64,000 nucleotides of DNA from the NCBI GenBank assembly GCA_025769875.1, contig JAGFNK010000071.1, positions 62,001-126,000 on the forward strand, written 5' to 3'. The DNA comes from Russula earlei (taxonomy: Eukaryota; Basidiomycota; Agaricomycetes; Russulales; Russulaceae). A program made the position numbers and the translations under genes. Positions 23,475-34,441 of the stretch are shown here, one piece after another; the first letter of the stretch is position 1, and every line of letters starts with the position of its first letter. The notes under the pieces are model-generated. The model ran no database searches and had not been told where the DNA came from. It saw only the letters and a program-made list of their open reading frames with translations.

Positions 23475-26400
23475 GAAGGATAGACGTTAGGGAAAACGGG
23501 AACGGGAAGTTGAGCGTCATCTCTCATCCTTTTAAAACATACGGAAAGCCTGGCGCCGCACATCAACTCAGGCCCGATGTCCCTCCCGCCCCCCCTTCAT
23601 GGCAGAACGATTCAGCTCCTTGCTTTCTTCTTTCTTGATCTGTATCCCGTCAATAGCCTCAAGTTTAGGAAGCCTTCCTTCATTGCTTGCGGTTGTAGCG
23701 TTTGAAGACTTTCATTAGTGTTCACGCTGAATGGCATATAGATCTGACCACCCGAAAGGTGATCCAGGGTGATGGCAGGGGTAAGCCAGGGATGATCCCC
23801 TGCTCTGAGGAGGTACGTCTGATGTCACGTGCCCTCTCAACAACGTTCATCCTTGATGGTGGACATGCCCATGGAATTAGGACAGCTTGGTAATGAAGAA
23901 CTCGATGAGATATCTCAAGGGGTGCTCTTCCCTCAAATCCGATGCACTTTTCAATTTGTATATGGTACGCACGAAATGACCGACGCAAATTACAAGATAT
24001 TCATATTCACCCTTGGATTTGAAATGGATCCTTCCCTGCCCGAAATCTGTATTATTTGATGTCTGTGGCTGTGGGTGATAGAATGCAAGCCTGGGCCACC
24101 TGCAGGTTCCATTCAAGCATATGATCAATCGAGTCTGCTGGGAATCGAGTCTTATTGTGTGTCAGCACCTATCGAATTCGGTATATAATCCGTCGCGCTC
24201 AGTGGCAGGCGTTAAGGACGGTTTGCTAAAGGACTAAGGTACCGATCTAGTTTACTAAACGATGACGTTTTCGAGATACCGCAGGTGTCCAGTTCAGTGG
24301 GCGCAGCAGTCGTTGTTGTAGCTGCGAGCCGGGGCCATCTTTCCTGGGTTGCAAATTCCATATGCCAAGGGAAAAGAGTCCTCGGGACCCCCGAGTTGAT
24401 TGAGCTTGCATCAACTCGTAGTACCAGTAGATTAAGTGACAAAAGCGACCACGACGGCCATGCCAACCCGGCCCGCTCGCAGCCAGCGAATGCGGCAGAA
24501 AAAATGTGATTGCCATGGTGAGCATTTCGGCTGTCATTACGCAGTTGCGCCTTCTCCCTCACGGGCAAGGCCGAGCGAAACATTCTGATGGCGCGTGGAC
24601 CCACCCGGAAATGCACAGTGCCACCCTTCGCCCTGAGATTGCACTGCGCCAGCTCTGTCCATTTGTTTCTGTCTTCCTCCAGCGTGACTCGATCTTCGTT
24701 CGCCAGAAGCGAGCGATCGTAAACCAAACCACGGCAGGTTCTTGGAGGAAATGTCTTGGGATCAGAGACGGGGGAGGAGGAGGGGGGGGGGCATCGCGGT
24801 AAGTTCCCCAGTCATCTGGATGTGCGGAGAGAAGACCAAGTGAGAAGCATCTAAGGCACCGTTAGGTAAAATGGGATATGTTGGCGGGGTCGCGGCACAG
24901 CCGATGGTCCGCCGTGCGCACCTCTAATATGGGCGAAGGCCCAGAAACCTTGACGCTCTGGAGGCAGGCTATGATCACACATTCGAGATAAACGCTTATT
25001 GAGCCCTGCACATCTTCATGTAAGATCCGGGTGTGGATCTCTCAACAAATCCTGCAATATGTCACGGCGATCCAGAAACCCTGTGCCCATTATTTCTGAT
25101 GCTTTTGGGTCTACCAAGCTGGGCCACTCACCCCCTCGGCATTGCGCATATCTTGGATGACTCCCTGGGACGAAGTTCAGAAACCTCGCACGACAAGGGC
25201 TTCGTAATCCCCATCGTTGCAAGACGATACGATCATATCGTGAGGAGGAAACTTGGACGGCGACGGTCCTTCAGCCTCCCGAGACGGTATATTGGTTATT
25301 CGATTGCCTTGACACTAATCGAAAAAGACAAAAGTGGGCATCGATACGCCCACTGATTATCCCCATTTTCAGGGGCAAATAAAGGCTAGAGAATGTTACG
25401 ACAGCCTGAGTGACAGAGCTGTCCCGGAAATTTGGCCGAGAAGCAGCGTCATTAATACCCTACGGAAAAATTCCGAGCCGAAAAGAACTGACACCTGCCT
25501 CGAGCGTTGAGCGAAGGGCACCACACCTTTCCGCTGGGTCCAAACGCGGTTCCGCATTCGTCGACGTTAAGATAGCGGCCGGGCCTGACGAAAGTTGACA
25601 GACCGAGACTGCCCCGACAGCGATAATTATGATAGCAAGGGCCGAGGTTGCCGGGAATTCGTTCCAGGCTCGACTAAGAGACCCAAGCCACCCATCGGTG
25701 GTGCAGGCCTTATTACTCCGTGGACATGGGCATGCCCATAAAGAGTAAGTTCAGGGGTGTTATCCCAAGGGATTGAAACATCAGACAAGCAAGCTCAAGT
25801 CCGAGGACGATTAATTCGGAGCGAGAAGGCCCGAACTCAGTCGGACAATCATCGATGGTTAACGAGTAGTGAGACGAATGGCAATGCGAGATCTCCCTGG
25901 AGGTGACACAGCACGTGACTGATGGTCAGTTACAAATACAAATAAAGGATCAAAGCGCAAGCGAAAGAAAAAAAAAAAAAATCCGGACGTGAGTATCCAC
26001 CCCTTGTGATCGTGGATCCTCTGGGCCGAGACCGTTGTTATGTGCCATGGCTAGGCCACATTAAGCATAACGGTGAAAGGAGTATGGTACCGGCAATGAC
26101 ACGGGATGTGCGCCCTTGCCTTTTTCTCGAAATGACGCGATCCCACACTCGGCATCCTCGACATCCCATGACTTGATTCTTAGATCCTCAAACTTTGGCT
26201 CACCACAACAACTAGCATGCTCCACTGGAATGGGTGTGCGCACAAATCAACAATTAAACTCGGATCTGATAGGCAATGGACACGCTAACGAAAGTTCTGT
26301 TCTCTCGAATTGACGTCATGGTTATCTTAAACGCAGTAACTGGTATAGCTAGGTGAAGTGACGAGGTGACAATGTGCCGCCACTTCTAGACAATCTGATG

Positions 26401-26670
26401 GCCAGTCTCGTGGAACTTGGCGCCGCTATCGTAAACAATTCCAAGATAATCATCCCTTACTCCCATCCGTTTGACAAACAGGCCAACTGACTGTCAGGAG
26501 CGCTTGGCTTGTGTACGCGTTGTTGACACACTGTTGACGCAATGTTTGGGTGCGGATACAATGCTCCCTCCCAGTAACCCAGTCAATGTGCGAGACCGGC
26601 CGGTTATATTGCGCCAGCACGATCTCTCAGTCGAGTTCCTCCACCAACCTTCGCACACCATCCGGCGTCA
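23475..26670. other. 3.2-kb gene-poor interval
   Basis: No gene recognised on either strand. The longest frames (24212-24727 minus, 24506-24802 plus, 25033-25356 plus) show no domain, and their composition does not suggest coding. A G-run lies at about 24776-24790 and an A-run at about 25968-25980. It may hold unrecognised short multi-exon genes, noncoding RNA or decayed sequence; I see nothing definite. Confidence 0.35.
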
Positions 26671-28613
26671 ATGGCAGGCGTTCCTCTCGGTGCCACCCCC
26701 ATCAACTGGAATCTGGGGAACATCTCTAATCACTGGTCCGAGTACCTCGACTACCTCGTCCCCACCCGTATGCCTATCGATGAAGACCCTATCCTGAATT
26801 CTATCCCTCGGTGGACTGCGGTCCAGCAACCAGAATCAGTGCTGGTGCCGAAACTGGCCTGGCTGGATCCATCCCTCCCGGGCCGGATTCTGGGCGAACT
26901 GCAAGCCTTTCTAAACGACCCAGGTGCATTTTCCATTGCTGGAAACCCACTCTGGCATTCGGACATACCAGATACCCTGGCGACACGCCTTGACAGTCTC
27001 GTCGATGAGATCAGAATCGCCGGCCTTGGGTATTCCGGCAAGCCGGTCACTACCGACATTCGGGTGACAATGTCGGGGGTCGCTCTGGTCGCTCTGCGTG
27101 GCATTGCCACCTCATTCAACTTGCTGCTTGACAAAGTTTCAGTCGATCAATCAACCCAACCCAACTCATGGTGGAATGACTGGTCCATGAAATGCGGCGA
27201 ACATATGGTCCTAGTCGGACAGGATCATTCCCTCGAGTTGCTTAAGGAAATGCAAGGATTACAAGCTGGCCTGCTGTTAGAATCCTCCACTCAAGAAGGC
27301 TTTCCCGCCGTCCTCGTTCAGGTGAGTCCCAACGTCTGTTCTTTCTCTCTATTTTTTGTCATAATTATTATCTCGTATCTAGTTAGGCCGTCGCATGCTC
27401 TCAGCCAATGTTAGGTTCGCGTTGCTTTTTAGCTCCGTGGCTTTTCGTCTTGCGGAAATTGGTAAGCGTCTCGGGCGTAACTGCTTTCACCTTCTCACAA
27501 AGACATCAGATCGCCGCTTCGAACGAGGCAACATTCTTTTGGTATCCCCAGCATATTGGCTTTCCTCTGAACCCCCCGAAGACCTGGGAATGCCGTCACT
27601 CGAGGCAAAGCCACTTCCTGCCATTCTTACTGCCATGGTCCTGGCAGGGCTGAATCACCCGGTCATCCATCCCGTGGCCTGTGACCCAGGTAATCTGGGG
27701 CCCTTTCAGCTGAGCGACACAGAAATGGACAGAATATGTTTCCTTGAGTCGGGGGACACTATATCGCGTAGTGGAGTGCCTGGAGAGCAAGTACGTCAAT
27801 TATTATTTTCATCACTCCCCAAGCGATCGCTAAGCAGTCGCAGGTCCTCTCTTTCTCATATAAGGCCACTGGCGTTTTACCCGGCTCACGTGTCCTGCGT
27901 CGCACTCGGGTGCAGCAGCTACAGCAAGGGTTCACCCCGCAGCCGATCACCTGTCTTCCAACCTCGTCGCCTGATCTCCCTGTCTCCCGGGAGGCCTGTC
28001 CCGCGCTAGGGGCGCTCCCCGACCCTCCTGGGTTACCTGAACCGAGGCATAGCCTCGTATTGTACGAGCACGTTGCCTACAAGGGTTGCCTTGAGGCATG
28101 GCGTGGGACGCTGGATCAGACGACGAGCGTGCTCGCCAAGCTCTTTCTTCACGAGCACGTGGAATCTGCGCATCGCGAGGCATACGCGTACGAACGCTTC
28201 CTCTCGGTCCCGCAGATCGAGGGCATCATCGTGCCCAAATATTGGGGGACTTACACCTTCCTCGGCGAGTTCTATGTCATCGTGCTGGAGGACACCGGAC
28301 CAAAGCTGAGGAGCTTCCGCAACTGCTATCCCGGCCAGAGGTGCGATCGTCGACGCCGTCCCTGCCGCTTTCCACGCATCTGACCTCTGTCCTGGGTTCA
28401 CGCAGAGAGACCATCATGAACTATGCACGCAGGCTCCACAACACCGGCCTTGGATTTCCGGCCGCCGTATCGCATTTCACTTGTGCTACCGGGGGCGACT
28501 TGCGCATCGTCGACTTTGGGGACTCCTTTGAACATCAATGCTGTCCAGAGGGCTGCGATGAGCTGAAGAAATTGATCCGTCTCCTCAACGAGGCTGCGCC
28601 CTACGTTCCTTAA
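26671..28613 (+). CDS. Fungal protein kinase-like protein lacking the catalytic loop (probable pseudokinase)
   Basis: Exons 26671-27321, 27383-27790, 27838-28340 and 28406-28613 give 589 residues. The N-terminal two-thirds has no domain I can name. It includes LGRRMLSANVRFALLFSSVA and a region ending in GDTISRSGVPGEQ. The C-terminal part is kinase-like: VLAKLFLHEHVESAHREAYAYE supplies the beta-3 lysine and alpha-C glutamate, EFYVIVLEDTGP looks like the hinge, and RIVDFGDSFEH carries DFG. Between hinge and DFG, where related basidiomycete proteins have an HGD-x4-N catalytic loop after LHxTG, this gene reads LHNTGLGFPAAVSHFTCATG. The catalytic Asp and Asn are therefore absent. Exon joins keep frame throughout, so this is not an obvious assembly gap. 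Confidence 0.65.
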
Positions 28614-29024
28614 GCCCGCCCTTTACCCCCGTTGAGACTGGCTCAGCGGTCCAGACTCTAGACGAACGGCTGCTGTAGAAGATACCTCGCATCTGATTAA
28701 TCCCCTACCCCCACCCCTTGCCATTCCTAAATCCCTTGTCGAAGGAGGACATCATACCTCACGTGGCGGCCGCAGGTGAAAGTTACTCGACAGCTCTTAT
28801 TCGACGCAAAGCGAGCTGATCAGAGTGAGCAAAAAATTGTATAATCGTTAATATTCCGTAACAAGTATCTTTCCTCGTAGGCATTAGCCTGGTATCCTGT
28901 AAGCTTTGCGTTTCGCTACTATACGTTTACGTCGTGCCTGCGTGGACTATTGGTTTTGTATCCCCTGCTTTCCGGCCGCGTCCATCTCTCATGTTGTAAT
29001 GGAATATGTTGCTTTTTTTTTATC
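28614..29024. other. Convergent spacer
   Basis: About 410 bp between the stop codons of the kinase-like gene (plus) and RTP1 (minus). No additional feature seen. Confidence 0.4.
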
Positions 29025-32000
29025 TCAAAAGCCGACAAGGGCACGGTCAAGCGTTTGCAGGGCCTCAGCCACCTCCCGCGCCATGACGCGCACGACTGAA
29101 TCCGCATCTGTGGCCGCTACATATCCCAGTGTTACCGTCGCCCGTCGTAGAGGGAATTCATCATTAGCGCTGGATCGGGAGGAGTATGCGCGCCGCGTGT
29201 AAGCGCGCACGAGCACGCCGAGAAAGTGCAGCGAAGCACGGCGAAATGGCGGGAACGTTGCGTCGGCCGCCGTGGGATGGCTATCCATGCTCGCAGGCAA
29301 GCTGGAAGGTGCAGGAGATGGTTGTCCCCCCCGCGCATGCGCCTGCGCGCCTTCGATCTGCAGCAGATCCAACATTGCGTTTGCGAGGTCATGTGCGTAG
29401 GGGAGCAACGCGACGTCGGCGGTGTCAGCGATCGTCGCTAGGAGAGAGAGGGAAGACGTGCGAAGCGTCGTCGGGAGATGCGAGCCGCCGCCGCCGCGAA
29501 CGAGCGCAAACAGAGGCGGAATCAAATGGTCGGCTGGAACTCGAAGAGGTAAGCAGGATTGCTCCCATCGATCAGGGAAAGATTGCTGACAATACCGCGG
29601 CAACGTATCCCCGCATCGCCGAATGACCTGCCCGAGCGCCTCCCCGATACGTAGGCGCATGTCAACCTCCTGTCGAGTGAGAGCGCCCGCACCTACCCCC
29701 TGCAAGCCATCTGCATAGATCCGCACCAGTGCACGCATCACATCGGCACCGAACGAATCCGCCAGCGTAGACAGGCCCTGCACGGCGTTCAAAAATATGT
29801 ACGAGTCCTCGTCTTGAACGGCTTGCAAGAATACATCACGAATAGCGGGCTCGAGCGCACGCACCGCCTCGTGCGGTGTGGTCCCAGCGCGGACAACCAC
29901 CAATTCGCGTAGGAGGAGCAGGCCATGCGCACGGACGGGAAGCAAGGCATCTTGGAGAAGCTTCAGCGCCCTCTGGTAGGTAGAACGTATGCGATCTTCC
30001 TCTGGCTCAGGAGCCCGTCCCGGGGAGGTCGTCGAGGCAGAGGCGAGACGTACCGTGAGCGCCATGCGTGCTTCTCGAGCAAGGGCACGGACCGACTCGG
30101 ACGGCGCCTTGGCGAGGCGTTCATGCATCCTCGAGGATTTCTTCGAGAATGGGAGCTGACTGCAAAGGAAAGCGTTGGATTTACTAAGAGAATGGTGAGT
30201 GATATGTCTTAATTATGTCTGGAGACGAAACAAGTCACCTTCAAGTACGCTGAGGAGAAGATTGAGGCCTGTTTCGGTCATTTCATCGTTTGGTCGTGCC
30301 CCTTGAACCCCTGACGTCTCGTCATCACTATCACCTTCCGTGTCATTCTGCACTTCATCACGAACGATGCGAAGATCGTCCATGGTCAGTCCGTGCCGCG
30401 GACTAGAACCTTCTGATGCTTGTTTGGAAGTTGAATCTTGAATAGGGACACTCTGTAGGGCATGCTTAACAAATGAAAGTATATGCTCGGGCCTGTTGAG
30501 TATATTATCACTCGGTGAGGGACCGTCTTTCGACATCTGCGTTTGAACCTGGATGATTAGTTGTAAGAAGAGTAGTGTTCTGAGCAGTAGACTTGGTGAA
30601 TACATAGACAATTAATGTGATGCTGGGATCACCTGAGGGGGTCACTCCCGTCACCAGCATTGAAATCTTGATAGCCCTTCAAAAGTCTAACGAATACTTC
30701 TGATGCCACGTCCGGTCGATCCAACGACTTCAGAAATTCCGACGAAGTGCACAGGGTCTGGGCGAAGGCCGAGATAGTTGGCATCGATGTCGAAAGCACC
30801 GCTCTCCTCGGCTTTCTTGAGATCGTCGGGCGTGAAGAAAGCCAATGCGGTGTCTTGTTCCTGTCTAGTTCTCAAATAAAATTCTCGAATTCGTAAATAT
30901 ATATATACGCACTTCTCAACACGTCTTACGTTTCCAGCGATGTCAACAGTCCAGTCACCGCCTTGTCCGTCTATGCAAGTCCATAGGATCGCGACTGCCT
31001 CGTCTACGGGAACCACGCGTCCCCATGTAAGTAATAGACCACGTACAGACTCCCTCAGAGCCGGGTCTGTTGCCTTCACGCGCGCAAGCGCACCAAGGAG
31101 TACATACAACGAAGTGGCAATTGGCGATAAGACCGTGGAAAGGAGGCTCGGAGCAGGATCTGTATTCGTCAAGAACGCTTGGATGATTTTGACAGCCTCG
31201 ACTGGCGTTAGTGTCGCAGGAATCATGACCGATACAGAGGCAGGCGAGGAAAGAAGAATTGCACCGTGAAGCAACGAAAGTAGGATGTTGGAAACGAGTG
31301 CATGATGCCGTGAGGTGTCTTCAGCGGTAATCATGCGCGAAAGCGTGAATGATGCTGCGCGAATGAAAGCGGGGGGAGGCTTCGCCCTGGGTGAGAGTAT
31401 GTCAGTTAACCGGGGAACGACAAAGCGAAAGTATTCCTGTGACCGAGTGAGACGATATGCCTAGGTTGAAGTTGTAGTCGTACCTCGGCAGTGACCGCTG
31501 ACGGGACAGCGCCAAGAACTTGAGCGACATGCAAAAGCTTCTCGAGCGGCGCTTCTTCTGACACGCCATCGCCAAACACCGCTTCGAAAAGGCCACGGAC
31601 GCCATCTGGACGCATCAATTGTCGGCTGAGTAAGGATGCACAAGACTTGTGTACGTGTTGTGGAGGTGGCGGCGACAATGACATGATGGCTCCGAGTGAC
31701 GCAATGTTTTGTGATGGCGGTAACCTGGGAGGGAATGAACTCAACGTTGGAAACTTTAGTTGAACAAGGTTCATACATTGACATCAAACGCATGATGAAG
31801 GGCCTAAGATCATCTACTACCGAGAAAGACTCGGTCGACAGCGACTTGGGAACCCACCCAAGCGTGATCCCTGGGCGGAGGATGTCAGTGGCATGGCGAT
31901 TCAAGATGGTCGACGTGATGAGCGTTTGAGGGATAGTGCCATGCACACCGCGAGGAAAAATTAAGGAGAGAAATTGCCGTATCATAATCGTAAGTTTTAC

Positions 32001-32614
32001 GTATGACCGAGGGGCATCATTCATTTCGAGAATCTTGGACCTAGGTTGCGCATGAGTGCTGCTTCTTTCTGGCCACACGACGTTTATGCGCGCAAGCAGC
32101 GGCTCGGTACCCCATTTGAAGACGATAGAGAGGAGTGTACGGAGCTGCGAGATATCCCTCGTGCCGATGAGGGGCATCTCGTCAGGCGAGTCCTCATTGG
32201 AGCGTAAAGGATCATTGGGAGCCGGATGTGTCCTTTCATCTTGGTCGAGAATTCTCTGGACGCTTTCCACCACGGATAGGGCCTCCTGAGCGGTCTCCTC
32301 CTGCGCTTGCTCCAATGACATGGCGCCACAAACGCGTTCAGGAAGCCCTCGCTGAGCACGACATTGTGCAAGTCGCGTAAGAAGGACCGCTCGAAGATTT
32401 GGCGCATCACCTCCTTTCTCGCTATGTATCAGCAAAGATCCAGCGGCGAGGCAACGGGAGAGCTCTTCCATTCCAGGCGAGCAGATAGCGGACTTCCGAT
32501 GGAGGAGATCAGAGCCAAAGGGCAAGGGACATCATCCTGTACTTGGCGGTGGTGGAGTGCGTGCGTGGGATAGATAACAGCGGCTCGAATTGGGCCGTCC
32601 GTACCAGCGCCCAT
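29025..32614 (-). CDS. RTP1: RTP1/TANGO6-like RNA polymerase II assembly factor
   Basis: HEAT-like helical protein; yeast Rtp1 helps import and assembly of RNA polymerase II. Exons by splice motif: 32614-32543, 32492-31777, 31724-31484, 31436-30913, from 30864, a segment starting after TCTACTGCTCAG near 30565, and a last exon ending at 29025. Recognisable blocks: SIVFKWGTEPLLARINVVWP, FFTPDDLKKAEESG, a DPLR join to TLLFLQLIIQVQTQMS, LLREL, LQAVQDEDSYIFLNAVQGLS and LRIGEALGQVIRRCGD. Two joins need a +1 shift: near 30737 (HFVG to FLKSLDRPDVASEV, one extra base) and near 30122 (LEEILEDA to ERLAKAPSESVRAL, across a TGA). They may be sequencing errors or recent mutations. The start lies only about 20 bp from the divergent UBX gene. 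Confidence 0.8.
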
Positions 32615-32634
32615 TTCAATACAACTCTGCCACG
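32615..32634. promoter_or_regulatory. Divergent start region shared by RTP1 and the UBX gene
   Basis: The RTP1 ATG (32614, minus) and the UBX-protein ATG (32635, plus) are separated by only 20 bp. The two 5' leaders must therefore overlap or be extremely short, and each promoter must lie within the other gene. Confidence 0.6.
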
Positions 32635-34212
32635 ATGTCTGATAAAGACGTTCTCATCTCGATGGGATTCGATCCTGCAAGGGTCGAATGTACGTTCAAA
32701 CCGATGATCTGACGACGTGAAGCTAAAAATAAAAAAAACGCAGGGGCCCTACGCGCTACAAACAACAAGGGACTGCAGCCCGCCATGGACTTCATTCTCG
32801 AGCACAACGATGATCCAATACCAGATGCCACCTCCGGAGCTGCCGCTACATCGTCTGCTCAACCCGACAACGAGATGACACCCGAGGATGATGATGATGA
32901 TCTGGCAGCGCTGCGCGCAGCGTACCGTCTCAAACCTGGTGCCGAAAGCCAGGCTGAGTCTAGCGCCGGTGTTGAGGCAAGGGTGAGAGGAGGCCATCGG
33001 CTCTTCACCTCACCGAGGAAGTTGATGATTCATATGACAGAGCATCAAATGTTCGGAGTGCGGGAAGATCTTCAAAAATACAGCGCTCGCCAACTTTCAC
33101 GCGGAGAAGAGTGGGCACGATCAGTTCGAGGAGTCCACAGAGGAGGTGGGGTTCCTCATTTGGCTAATGATTCACACTTTACTTATACTGATGGATCGCT
33201 TCAGATCAAACCGCTTACGGAGGAAGAGAAAAAGCAAAAGCTGGCAGATCTACGCGAAAAGATGGCGGAGAAGCGCCGCAAAATGGCAGACGAGGAGGCC
33301 AAGGAGGCGAAAGCGAACGAGCTCATCCGGCGCAAGGCAGGAAAAGTACGTGCCGAGCCCCGCTCCCCTCCAAACAAATGTACCCACGATGTATGCGCAC
33401 AATCTACGATCGACAGGAAGTCGCGCAGACCAAAGAAGATCTGAAGAACAAACAGATCCTCAAGGACCTCGAGGCAAAGCGCCGCGGTTCGTCCTCGCTT
33501 TTCTTTTCTTTTTTTTTTTTCGTCTCCCGTCACGCCCCGTTTGATGCGATTGTACCGTCTCGTTTAGAGAAGGAGGAGGACAAGAGGGCCCACGCGGCGA
33601 TCAAGGCGCAGATTGAGGCCGACAAGCGGGAGCGCGCTCAAAAGGCGGCGCAGGAAAAGGCGCTGCGCGAAGGCGTCGCCGCTGCTCCTGCTCTCACAGC
33701 CGCGGCCGCACCTGCACCTGCACCTGCACCTGCACCTGCACCTGCACCTGCACACGCACACGCAGCTCCGGCGACATCTTCGGTGCCCGGACGGGAGTTC
33801 AAGGAAACGCGCCTGCAGATCAGGCTGGCGAGCGGTGGGCAACCGCTGACTACGACGCTGCCGAGCGATGCCAGTTGCGTCCTCCTTCGTTTCGTCCGAG
33901 GTGTTCTGGTCTCCTGATCGTCCCGCGATAGCGCTGCGAGAGGTGGCGGAATTTGTCGCTGGCCATACGTTGACGGTGGACGTTGACACAGTCACGTTCA
34001 CTCAGCAGTTCCCTCGGTGCGTATCCCTTTTGTGTCGCTTGAGAATTTGGAATGCTGATGCCGATGCTTAAAGGAAACAATTCTCCCAGTCAGATTTCTC
34101 CAGGACTCTCCGTGACCTCGGGTTGACACCGTCTGCTGTGCGTTGTGCTCATTTACGTCGGGTTTAGAGGCTTACATAGCCGCTTGCCTCGTAGGTTTTG
34201 ATTGCGTCGTAA
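32635..34212 (+). CDS. UBA-zinc finger-UBX domain protein (UBXN1/SAKS1-like p97/Cdc48 adaptor)
   Basis: Family members bind ubiquitin through UBA and Cdc48/p97 through UBX; cytosolic. Nine-exon model: 32635-32689, 32744-32982, 33041-33145, 33205-33345, 33417-33486, 33568-33873, 33932-34016, 34074-34137 and 34195-34212, exactly 360 residues. Residues 1-40 are a UBA domain (SMGFDPARVEWALRATNNKG). About residue 100 a C2H2 finger reads CSECGKIFKNTALANFHAEK. A long charged coiled coil (EEEKKQKLADLREKMAEKRR) follows, then a PA/HA repeat, then UBX (ETRLQIRLASG, TLREVAEFVAGHT, KQFSQSDFSRTLRDLGLTPS). The domain order matches the family. The frame is intact through all nine exons. Confidence 0.92.
33709..33758 (+). 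repeat. CACCTG hexanucleotide repeat in the UBX gene
   Basis: Roughly seven tandem CACCTG units followed by CACACG units, encoding a Pro-Ala tract then His-Ala. Repeat-number changes stay in frame and would vary the linker between coiled coil and UBX domain. Confidence 0.85.
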
Positions 34213-34441
34213 ATAATGTGCTGTACTGAAGGTCATTATTCACTGTACTTTTGTCTCATTACATCCAAACCTGGCCAGGGGTATATGATACCACCCCGGA
34301 CTCCTGGACACGAACCTCCAAATGTAGTAAAGGGTGTAGTCGGGTAAATCTCGACAACATCGCTCAAGAAAGATAACCGTCCGCACTCCCCTCGGGACAA
34401 GAATGTTGGTCGCCAAAGGCCAAGCTGCCATACTACAGCAT

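Noticed and set aside
24212..24727. 171-codon minus frame in the gene-poor interval
   Set aside because: No recognisable motif, mixed composition, no splice-compatible neighbours and an overlapping opposite-strand frame of similar size.
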